DNA of 15,884 nt from JBOFLG01 sp051657745 (GTDB lineage: Bacteria; Actinomycetota; Actinomycetes; Actinomycetales; Dermatophilaceae). The notes under the pieces were generated by a model. The model was not told the origin of the DNA. It worked only from the letters and a program-made list of their open reading frames with translations, and searched no databases. A program made the translations under genes and the position numbers. Shown here one piece after another: positions 7,909-14,233 of the stretch; position 1 is the stretch's first letter; every line of letters begins with the position of its first letter. The DNA lies in NCBI GenBank assembly GCA_051657745.1, contig JBOFLG010000137.1:1-15884 (forward strand), read 5' to 3'.

Positions 7909-8433
7909 TCAGGCGCCGGGGGCCAGGTCGCGGATCAGGCAGGTGATGCGGCTGGTGCAGACCCGGCGGCCGTTGTCGTCGGTGACCACGATCTCGTAGC
8001 AGGCCAACGTCCGGCCCAGGCTGAGCGGGGTGGCCGTGCCGGTGACGTGGCCGGAGCGTGCCGAGCGGTGGTGGGTGGCGTTGATGTCGAGACCGACCAC
8101 CGCCGTGCCGGGGCCGGCGTGCAGCTGTGCCCCGATCGACCCGAGAGTTTCGGCGAGCACCACCGACGCTCCGCCGTGGAGCAGGCCATACGGCTGGGTG
8201 TTGCCCTCGACCGGCATGGTCGCCACCAACCGCTCGACCGATGCCTCGACGATCTGGATCTGCATCCGGTCGATCAGCGACGTCGGGTTCATCGTCCGCA
8301 TTGCGGCCACGGTGTCCGCCACCTGCGGCGAGGGCGTCTCGGATGACGGCCGGGCGTCATCCGGTGCTGGGCTCGCCGACTCGTGATCGGGGGTGGGTGG
8401 CGCGGGACTGGGGCCGGTGGGGGTGTCGCTCAT
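7909..8433 (-). CDS. hotdog-fold thioesterase (PaaI family)
   Basis: A 174-aa protein whose residues from about 49 onward form a single hotdog domain of the PaaI acyl-CoA thioesterase type, expected to hydrolyse an acyl-CoA thioester in the cytoplasm; the acyl substrate is unknown. N78 and the H86-G87-G88 motif in YGLLHGGASVV, with E95 in the following helix (VLAETLGS), are the usual active-site elements. The block DINATHHRSARSG is typical of this group. The first 40 or so residues are rich in Pro, Ser, Asp and Thr and look disordered, so translation could begin at M45 or M48, giving a protein near the usual 130 aa. Neither start has a clear ribosome binding site. It is divergent from polA; its promoter must lie in the short gap or inside the 5' end of polA. 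Confidence 0.88.
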   Translation of the reverse strand: MSDTPTGPSPAPPTPDHESASPAPDDARPSSETPSPQVADTVAAMRTMNPTSLIDRMQIQIVEASVERLVATMPVEGNTQPYGLLHGGASVVLAETLGSIGAQLHAGPGTAVVGLDINATHHRSARSGHVTGTATPLSLGRTLACYEIVVTDDNGRRVCTSRITCLIRDLAPGA

Positions 8434-8439
8434 GGTCGA

Positions 8440-8445
8440 TAGGCT
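8440..8445 (+). promoter_or_regulatory. putative leaderless -10 box of polA
   Basis: TAGGCT fits TANNNT and ends 7 nt before GTG 8453, placing +1 at the start codon. This favours GTG 8453 over the in-frame ATG 8432, which lies upstream of the box and would not be on the transcript. No -35 hexamer is evident. Confidence 0.55.
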
Positions 8446-8452
8446 GCCACGC

Positions 8453-11140
8453 GTGAAGCTGCTGCTCCTCGATGGCCATTCGCTCGCCTACCGCGCGTTC
8501 TTCGCGCTTCCTCCGGAGAACTTTTCCACCAGTACCGGGCAGCACACCAACGCGGTCTACGGCTTCACCGCGATGCTGATCAACGTCCTCCGGGACGAGG
8601 CACCGACGCATGTTGGGGTGGCGTTCGACGTGTCCCGCCAGACGTTTCGCCGCGAGGAGTACGCCGACTACAAGGCCGGCCGCAGCCAGACCCCCAGCGA
8701 GTTCTCGGGACAGCTTCCCTTGCTGCGCGAGGTGCTCGACGCGCTGCGCATTCGGCACGTCGAAGCCCCCGGGTTCGAAGCCGACGACGTGATCGCCACG
8801 CTCACCGCGCAGGCAGTCCGCAGTGGTGGTGAGGTCATCGTGTGCACCGGCGACCGTGACGCGTTCCAACTGGTTTCCGAGCGGGTGACCATGCTGTATC
8901 CGGTGCGCGGGGTCTCCGAGGTGTGGCGACTGGACCCGGCGGCCATCGAGGAGAAGTACCTCGTGCCGCCCGAGCGGTACAGCGACCTCGCTGCGCTGGT
9001 CGGCGAGACCAGTGACAACCTGCCCGGCGTGCCGGGGGTCGGGCCGAAGACGGCTGCGAAGTGGCTCACTCAGTACGGCGACCTGGCCGGCGTTGTCGCC
9101 CATGCCGCCGAGGTCACGGGCAAGGTCGGCGAGAGCCTGCGCACCCACCTCGACGGGGTGCTGCGCAACCGTCGGCTCAACCGGCTTGTCGACGACCTTG
9201 ACCTCCCGGTCACCATCGACGACCTCGAGCGGCGCACCTGGGATCGCGAGGAGGTGCACCAGGTGTTTGACGGCCTCGAGTTCCGGGTGCTGCGGGAGCG
9301 GCTGTTCGCCACCTTCGAGGTCGAGTCCGACGAGGTCGAGGGTGGCTTTGACCTTGGTGGTTCCGAGCTCTCGGTCGCGGATGCCGTGGCGCACCTTGGC
9401 AACGCGGCCGCTACGGCGGTGCCGCACGGCCTGGTGGTGGCGGGTCCCAGCGCCGCGGGGCCCGGCGACGCCAGTGCGGTCGCGTTCGCGGCCGAAGGTG
9501 GCGGCACGGCGTATCTCGACCTCGCCACGCTGACCCCGGAGCAGGATGCCGTGGTCGCGGCGTGGCTGGCCGACGATGACGCACCGAAACTGCTCCACGA
9601 CGCCAAGCCGCAGCTCCAGGCGCTCGCCGCCCGCGGCCTGACGGTCCGCGGCATCCGCGCCGACACCGCGCTCGCTGCGTATCTGGTGCGTCCGGACCAA
9701 CGGTCGTATGACCTCGAGGACCTCGTGGTGCGCCAGCTGGGCCGTGAGCTCACGGCCGAGGCCGGGCCAGCGCCAGCCGGAGAGGGCACCCAGGGAACGC
9801 TGGACTTCGAGACCGACGACGACACTGCGGCGCGAGACGCGATGGTGCGGGCGCGGGCGGTCCTCGAACTGTCGGTGGTCTTGGCGGAGCGGCTCGGCGA
9901 GACCGGCGGCACCACGCTCCTGCACGACCTCGAGTTGCCGCTGGTCGGCATCCTGGCGGAGATGGAGCGGGTCGGCATCGCCGTCGATGAGCCGGCGCTC
10001 ACCGCGCTCGAGGCGGATTTCGACGCCAAGATGCGCCAAGCCCAGCGTGACGCGTACGACGCCATCGGTCGGCACGACGTCAACCTCGGCAGCCCCAAGC
10101 AACTCCAGGAGGTGCTGTTCGACCAGCTCGGTATGCCGAAGACCAAACGCACCAAGACCGGCTACACCACCGACGCGGATGCGCTCGCCGACCTTTTCGT
10201 CAAGACCGAGCACCCCTTCCTCGAGGCGCTGTTGCGGCACCGGGACACCGCCCGGCTCCGGGTCACCGTCGAGGGGCTGATCAAGTCCGTGGCGCCCGAC
10301 CGGCGTATCCACACCACCTACCTGCAGACCATCGCGGCCACCGGCCGGTTGTCGTCGACCGAGCCGAACCTGCAGAACGTGCCGATTCGCACCGAGGAGG
10401 GCCGCCGCATCCGGGAGGTCTTCGTCGTCGGCGACGGCTTCGAGTCGCTGATGTCGGCTGACTACAGCCAGATCGAGATGCGGATCATGGCGCACCTGTC
10501 CGGTGACGATGGGCTGATCGAGGCGTTCCGAACGGGCGAGGATCTGCACCGCTTCGTCGGCGCGCGGGTGTTCGGGGTGGAGCCGGCGGATGTCACCGCG
10601 GAGATGCGTAGCAAGGTCAAGGCGATGAGTTACGGCCTGGCGTACGGGCTCTCCGCGTTCGGGCTGTCCAAGCAGTTGACGATCTCAACCGGCGAGGCGC
10701 AAGAACTGATGGACGAGTACTTCGCCCGCTTCGGCGGCGTCCGGGACTACCTGCGCGAGGTCGTCGCGGAGGCTCGGGCCACCGGATACACCGCGACAAT
10801 GCTTGGCCGGCGCCGCTATCTCCCCGATCTCACCAGCGACAACCGGCAGCGCCGAGACGGCGCCGAGCGGATGGCGCTCAACGCGCCGATCCAAGGCTCG
10901 GCCGCCGACATCATCAAACTCGCGATGAGAGGCGTGGATGCCGCGTTGCGTACCGAGGGTGCAGGCTCGCGGATGCTGCTCCAGGTGCACGACGAACTGG
11001 TACTCGAGGTGGCCCCAGGGGAGCGGGAGGCGCTCGAGCGGTTGGTACGCCGCGAGATGGGCTCGGCTATCGACCTTGGCGCTGTACCCCTCGACGTCAG
11101 CGTCGGGGTGGGCCGCTCGTGGCACGACGCCGCCCACTGA
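8453..11140 (+). CDS. polA: DNA polymerase I
   Basis: DNA polymerase I fills gaps in excision repair and replaces RNA primers on the lagging strand. From GTG 8453 it is 895 aa, a normal length. The N-terminal 5' nuclease domain (about residues 1-290) starts with the metal ligand D7 in LLLLDGHSLAYRAFF and has the helix-three-turn-helix segment GETSDNLPGVPGVGPKT from residue 184. The middle region (about 300-480) is a degenerate 3'-5' exonuclease fold: the DxE metal motif is not seen, so proofreading is probably absent. The polymerase domain has motif A D670-YSQIEMR, the O-helix with K723 and Y727 in KAMSYGLAYG, and motif C H846-D847-E848. Tyr rather than Phe at 727 is typical of actinobacterial Pol I. 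ATG 8432 is an alternative start that adds seven residues. It ends 12 bp before the convergent methyltransferase gene. Confidence 0.97.
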   Translation: MKLLLLDGHSLAYRAFFALPPENFSTSTGQHTNAVYGFTAMLINVLRDEAPTHVGVAFDVSRQTFRREEYADYKAGRSQTPSEFSGQLPLLREVLDALRIRHVEAPGFEADDVIATLTAQAVRSGGEVIVCTGDRDAFQLVSERVTMLYPVRGVSEVWRLDPAAIEEKYLVPPERYSDLAALVGETSDNLPGVPGVGPKTAAKWLTQYGDLAGVVAHAAEVTGKVGESLRTHLDGVLRNRRLNRLVDDLDLPVTIDDLERRTWDREEVHQVFDGLEFRVLRERLFATFEVESDEVEGGFDLGGSELSVADAVAHLGNAAATAVPHGLVVAGPSAAGPGDASAVAFAAEGGGTAYLDLATLTPEQDAVVAAWLADDDAPKLLHDAKPQLQALAARGLTVRGIRADTALAAYLVRPDQRSYDLEDLVVRQLGRELTAEAGPAPAGEGTQGTLDFETDDDTAARDAMVRARAVLELSVVLAERLGETGGTTLLHDLELPLVGILAEMERVGIAVDEPALTALEADFDAKMRQAQRDAYDAIGRHDVNLGSPKQLQEVLFDQLGMPKTKRTKTGYTTDADALADLFVKTEHPFLEALLRHRDTARLRVTVEGLIKSVAPDRRIHTTYLQTIAATGRLSSTEPNLQNVPIRTEEGRRIREVFVVGDGFESLMSADYSQIEMRIMAHLSGDDGLIEAFRTGEDLHRFVGARVFGVEPADVTAEMRSKVKAMSYGLAYGLSAFGLSKQLTISTGEAQELMDEYFARFGGVRDYLREVVAEARATGYTATMLGRRRYLPDLTSDNRQRRDGAERMALNAPIQGSAADIIKLAMRGVDAALRTEGAGSRMLLQVHDELVLEVAPGEREALERLVRREMGSAIDLGAVPLDVSVGVGRSWHDAAH

Positions 11141-11160
11141 CCGGACGCGGCGTCATCCGG
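11141..11160. terminator. weak inverted repeat at the polA / methyltransferase convergence
   Basis: CCGGA (11141-11145) and TCCGG (11156-11160) form a 5-bp inverted repeat covering the 12-bp gap between two convergent stop codons and the last bases of the methyltransferase gene. It is the only termination signal visible there for either gene, and it is weak. Confidence 0.25.
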
Positions 11161-12064
11161 CAGGGCCGGGCGTGCCCGGTTGTGGGCAGCCCGTGACGCT
11201 GGTCGAGTTCTCCCGTGGCTCCGGGTGCGTTCGGTGCGCCGGCACCGGGCGTTCGGCGACCAGGATGGCGGTTCCCGGCAGGAGTTGGCCACGCAGCGGT
11301 GACCAGCCGCCCCAAGTCCGCGAGTTCCGGGCCGGCCACTCCGGTTCGACGAGGTCGGTGAGCAGTAGCCCGGCCGCGACCACCTGCCTCACCAGGTCCC
11401 CGAGCGTCCGGTGGTGTTCCGCATAGGTGACCAGCCCGGCGTCCTCCTCGATGTAGGGCGTGCGGTCGAAGTAGGAGTGCGCCGCGGTGAGCCCGGCCGG
11501 CCCGGCCACATCAGGGAACGCCCAGCGCACCGGGTGTGACGTCGAGAAGACGAACCGTCCACCCGGCCGCAGCACCCGCGCCGCCTGGGCCAGCACCGTC
11601 GCGCTGTCTGCGACGAACGGGATGACGCCGTACGCGGTGAATACCCGGTCGACCGAGGCATCGGCGAGCGGGAGCGCGGCACCGTCGCACTGGATCAGTG
11701 GCACCGGAGTCCGAGGACCCTCGGCGGTGGCGTCGATTCGCTGGGCGGTGCGCAACATTCCTCGCGAGAGGTCCGACGCGACCACTCGCACATCGTGGTG
11801 CGCCGCCAGCCAGCGTGAGCACTGGGCGGCCCCGGATCCGATCTCGAGCACCGTCATCCCGGGCTGTACCCCGAGGAGGTTGAGCTCGGCCTCGGTCCAG
11901 CCTTCCGGGCCCCAGACGAAGCCGGTGTCGCCGAGGAAGTCGCCGTGCTGCTGGTGGTAGTGGTCGGCTTCGGCGTCCCACCACGCGCGGTTTGCGGCCT
12001 GGGTCTCCTTCGCGCCGAGTGGGTGCCGCCCGGCCGTGGTCCCCGGCTCGTCGGCGGGCGTCAT
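11153..12064 (-). CDS. class I SAM-dependent methyltransferase
   Basis: A 303-aa protein with a Rossmann-type methyltransferase domain (about residues 60-190). Motif I is VLEIGSG (E74, G76, G78), the acidic residue binding the SAM ribose is D98 in VVASDLS, motif II is CDGAALP at 126-132, and DRVFTAYGVIPF with VLRPGGRFVFSTSHPVRW forms the later strands. An N-terminal helix AANRAWWDAEADHYHQQHG is typical of the Methyltransf_11/25 group. The final 30 or so residues (PAHRTHPEPRENSTSV onward) are Pro-rich and probably disordered. The substrate is unknown; HPVRW and the aromatic residues suggest a small molecule rather than RNA, but this is a guess. ATG 12064 has only a weak GGACGG upstream. It is convergent with polA and divergent from rpsA. 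Confidence 0.88.
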   Translation of the reverse strand: MTPADEPGTTAGRHPLGAKETQAANRAWWDAEADHYHQQHGDFLGDTGFVWGPEGWTEAELNLLGVQPGMTVLEIGSGAAQCSRWLAAHHDVRVVASDLSRGMLRTAQRIDATAEGPRTPVPLIQCDGAALPLADASVDRVFTAYGVIPFVADSATVLAQAARVLRPGGRFVFSTSHPVRWAFPDVAGPAGLTAAHSYFDRTPYIEEDAGLVTYAEHHRTLGDLVRQVVAAGLLLTDLVEPEWPARNSRTWGGWSPLRGQLLPGTAILVAERPVPAHRTHPEPRENSTSVTGCPQPGTPGPAG

Positions 12065-12207
12065 CTGCCCGTCCGAGTTGTCGAGGGTTGCCGCCGCGTC
12101 GAGGAAGCGACCTCAGACCACCACGGCGCGCTGGCTCGCAGCGCGGGAGGGTGCGGCGCGAGGGGCGGTTCAGGCACGGTTCCGGGCCCGCAGCCGGTCG
12201 GCTCGCG
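12065..12207. other. intergenic region between divergent methyltransferase and rpsA genes
   Basis: This G/C-rich stretch lies upstream of both genes. I found no open frame that looks coding, no TANNNT box at a leaderless distance on the minus strand, and no strong repeat. It should contain the methyltransferase promoter, but none is recognisable. Confidence 0.5.
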
Positions 12208-12237
12208 TTGCCGCATCCGTGTGCCCGCCGGTAGAGT
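12208..12237 (+). promoter_or_regulatory. putative rpsA promoter (-35 and -10)
   Basis: TTGCCG (12208-12213) and TAGAGT (12232-12237) are separated by 18 bp and resemble a housekeeping sigma promoter. The start would be near 12243-12244, giving a 5' leader of about 83 nt before ATG 12327. It is the only promoter in this window with a recognisable -35. Confidence 0.55.
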
Positions 12238-12238
12238 T

Positions 12239-12250
12239 CGGGTGCACCCG
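12239..12250. repeat. 12-bp perfect palindrome over the predicted rpsA start site
   Basis: CGGGTGCACCCG is fully self-complementary and covers the predicted +1 of the rpsA promoter. It could be a repressor operator, or a small hairpin at the mRNA 5' end. No regulator is assigned. Confidence 0.5.
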
Positions 12251-12258
12251 TGTGTCAT

Positions 12259-12293
12259 CGGTGGCTCACGCGTGCGTCCGCACCGTCCCACCG
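12259..12293 (+). promoter_or_regulatory. stem-loop in the rpsA 5' leader
   Basis: CGGTGG (12259-12264) pairs with CCACCG (12288-12293), enclosing a second stem GTGCG (12272-12276) / CGCAC (12279-12283). The 2-nt inner loop would need the last pair open. It lies between the predicted +1 and the ribosome binding site. Autogenous control of S1 through its own leader is known in enterobacteria; here it is only suggested by the structure. Confidence 0.4.
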
Positions 12294-12326
12294 AGCCCAT
12301 TCTGTCCACATCGGAGTTCCTACTAC

Positions 12327-13814
12327 ATGACTGCCAGCACGGTCGACACGACCGCCCCTCAGGTTGCCGTCAACGACATCGGTACCGAGGAAGATCTCCT
12401 GGCCGCGATCGACGCGACCATCAAGCACTTCAACGACGGCGACATTGTCGAGGGTCGCATTGTCAAGGTTGACCGGGACGAGGTCCTGCTCGACATCGGC
12501 TACAAGACCGAGGGCGTCATCCCCTCGCGGGAGTTGTCGATCAAGCATGACATCGACCCCGGCGAGGTCGTCGCCGTGGGCGACGAGGTCGAGGCGCTGG
12601 TCCTCCAGAAGGAGGACAAAGAAGGCCGGCTGATCCTGAGCAAGAAGCGCGCCCAGTACGAGCGGGCGTGGGGCACGATCGAGAAGATCAAAGAGGAAGA
12701 CGGCGTCGTCACCGGCACCGTCATCGAGGTGGTCAAGGGCGGCCTCATCCTCGACATCGGCCTGCGCGGCTTCCTCCCGGCCTCGCTGGTCGAGATGCGC
12801 CGGGTCCGCGACCTCCAGCCGTATGTCGGCAAGGAGATCGAGGCCAAGATCATCGAGCTCGACAAGAACCGCAACAACGTGGTCCTCTCGCGCCGGGCGT
12901 GGCTGGAACAGACCCAGTCCGAGGTGCGCACGACGTTCCTCAAGGAGCTCGGCAAGGGTCAGGTGCGCTCCGGTGTCGTGTCCTCGATCGTCAACTTCGG
13001 TGCGTTCGTCGACCTCGGCGGGGTCGACGGCCTGGTGCACGTCTCCGAGTTGTCCTGGAAGCACATCGACCACCCCTCCGAGGTGGTGGAGGTCGGTGAC
13101 GAGGTCACCGTCGAGGTGCTCGACGTCGACATGGACCGCGAGCGAGTTTCGTTGTCGCTCAAGGCGACCCAGGAAGACCCGTGGCAGCACTTCGCCCGCA
13201 CCCACGCCATCGGCCAGGTAGTGCCCGGCAAGGTCACCAAACTCGTGCCCTTCGGGTCCTTCGTCCGGGTGGACGACGGCATCGAGGGCCTGGTGCACAT
13301 CTCCGAGCTCGCCGAGCGCCATGTGGAACTGCCCGAGCAGGTCGTTACCGTCGGCCAGGACATCTTCGTCAAGGTCATCGACATCGACCTTGAGCGTCGC
13401 CGGATCAGCCTGAGCCTCAAGCAGGCCAACGAGGATGGCGCCAACCAGGTCGAGTTTGACCCCACCGTGTACGGCATGGCGGCCGAGTACGACGAGGCCG
13501 GCAACTACAAGTACCCCGAGGGCTTCGACCCGGAGACCAACGAGTGGCTCGAGGGTTTCGAGTCGCAGCGTGAGACCTGGGAGAAGCAGTACGCCGAGGC
13601 CCATGCCCGCTGGGAGGCCCACCGGGCGCAGGTCGAGGCGGCCAGCAAGGCCGACGCTGAAGCTGCTGGCGAGGAGCAGACGTCGTACTCCTCGGAGTCC
13701 GGTGCTGATGACGAGACGCAGTCCGTTCGTCCTGCGGCTCCGTCAGCCTCGGAGGGCACCCTGGCCTCCGACGAGGCCCTCGCCGCTCTGCGCGAGAAGC
13801 TCACCGGCAACTGA
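12327..13814 (+). CDS. rpsA: 30S ribosomal protein S1
   Basis: S1 binds mRNA on the small ribosomal subunit. The 495-aa protein has four S1 (OB-fold) RNA-binding domains at about residues 38-107, 125-194, 211-280 and 296-367, the usual number for actinobacteria (six in E. coli). Domains 3 and 4 carry the clearest motif: VNFGAFVDLGGVDGLVHVSEL and VPFGSFVRVDDGIEGLVHIS. The tail (about 390-495) has the actinobacterial segment ending in EGFESQRETWEKQYAEAHAR, then a Glu/Ala/Ser-rich disordered end. ATG 12327 is chosen because the protein then starts with the family-typical MTASTVDTTAP and GGAG (12313-12316) lies 10 nt upstream. It has its own promoter and structured leader, and two strong hairpins follow the stop. 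Confidence 0.97.
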   Translation: MTASTVDTTAPQVAVNDIGTEEDLLAAIDATIKHFNDGDIVEGRIVKVDRDEVLLDIGYKTEGVIPSRELSIKHDIDPGEVVAVGDEVEALVLQKEDKEGRLILSKKRAQYERAWGTIEKIKEEDGVVTGTVIEVVKGGLILDIGLRGFLPASLVEMRRVRDLQPYVGKEIEAKIIELDKNRNNVVLSRRAWLEQTQSEVRTTFLKELGKGQVRSGVVSSIVNFGAFVDLGGVDGLVHVSELSWKHIDHPSEVVEVGDEVTVEVLDVDMDRERVSLSLKATQEDPWQHFARTHAIGQVVPGKVTKLVPFGSFVRVDDGIEGLVHISELAERHVELPEQVVTVGQDIFVKVIDIDLERRRISLSLKQANEDGANQVEFDPTVYGMAAEYDEAGNYKYPEGFDPETNEWLEGFESQRETWEKQYAEAHARWEAHRAQVEAASKADAEAAGEEQTSYSSESGADDETQSVRPAAPSASEGTLASDEALAALREKLTGN

Positions 13815-13823
13815 CGGCGACAT

Positions 13824-13848
13824 CGCGTCATCCACCTCGGATGACGCG
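13824..13848 (+). terminator. rpsA terminator hairpin 1
   Basis: CGCGTCATCC (13824-13833), loop ACCTC, GGATGACGCG (13839-13848): a perfect 10-bp stem beginning 9 nt after the rpsA stop. No U-tract follows. Confidence 0.7.
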
Positions 13849-13860
13849 TCGCACGGTTCG

Positions 13861-13897
13861 CGAGGCCCGGGCACCCCAGGTGGGTGCCCGGGCCTCG
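13861..13897 (+). terminator. rpsA terminator hairpin 2, 16-bp perfect stem
   Basis: The arm CGAGGCCCGGGCACCC (13861-13876) is perfectly complementary to 13882-13897 around the 5-nt loop CAGGT. It is the strongest hairpin in the window and lies 12 nt after hairpin 1. The tandem pair should isolate the highly expressed rpsA from the next gene even without a U-tract. Confidence 0.75.
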
Positions 13898-13941
13898 GCG
13901 ATCCGGTGGACGCTGCCGCTCCGACCGGTCCGGGACCCGGG

Positions 13942-13947
13942 TAAGTT
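13942..13947 (+). promoter_or_regulatory. putative leaderless -10 box of the 92-aa gene
   Basis: TAAGTT fits TANNNT and ends 7 nt before GTG 13955. It lies 44 bp after the second rpsA hairpin. No -35 hexamer is evident. Confidence 0.5.
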
Positions 13948-13954
13948 TGAGCGC

Positions 13955-14233
13955 GTGCCACGCGCCATCGCCACCACGACGACCGTCGACCTCGACGCGA
14001 TGTCCGACGACTTCGACGGCGCGCGGGTGCTGGTTGACGACACGGCTGCGGTGCTCGTTGCCGACGTCGAGCCATTCGTCGAGTACCTCCGCACCATCTC
14101 CGGTGAGCACCCGGACTGGAACGAGTACCGCCGCGCCATGGTCGACCAGGGCGCATCGCTGCTGCGAATCACGCCGACACGATGGGGCCCGGTGGACGTC
14201 GGAGGGTTCCCACCACGCCTGGCCGACACATGA
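13955..14233 (+). CDS. hypothetical protein, 92 aa, coupled to serine hydrolase
   Basis: I do not recognise this protein. It is a small acidic soluble protein with no signal peptide, membrane segment or metal motif. After a Thr-rich start (MPRAIATTTTVDLDAM) come a short strand pattern ARVLVDDTAAVLVADVEPFV, an aromatic/acidic stretch EHPDWNEYRRAMVDQGA and a C-terminal strand LLRITPTRWGPVDVG. Its reality is supported by the TAAGTT box 7 nt before GTG 13955 and by the ATGA overlap of its stop with the next gene's start. The frame stays open upstream to 13841, but that would run translation through the rpsA terminator hairpin 2, so the later GTG is preferred. It may act with the serine hydrolase, but no function is assigned. 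Confidence 0.7.
   Translation: MPRAIATTTTVDLDAMSDDFDGARVLVDDTAAVLVADVEPFVEYLRTISGEHPDWNEYRRAMVDQGASLLRITPTRWGPVDVGGFPPRLADT

Noticed and set aside
8393..8452. Longer polA N-terminus from GTG/ATG codons upstream of 8453
   Set aside because: The extension to 8393 would overlap the divergent thioesterase gene. The -10 box at 8440-8445 lies downstream of those starts. The conserved protein begins at KLLLLDGHS.
8357..10549. Long open frame on the minus strand opposite polA (about 730 codons), with similar ones at 717-2480 and 13828-15873
   Set aside because: These are antisense shadows produced by high G+C at third codon positions of real genes. Their translations are rich in Arg, Gly, His and Asp with no family motif, and they cross several unrelated genes.
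13841..13954. N-terminal extension of the 92-aa protein from ATG 13841
   Set aside because: It would translate through the 16-bp rpsA terminator hairpin, and the extension is Arg/Pro/Gly-rich with no conserved pattern. The TAAGTT box before GTG 13955 supports the shorter form.
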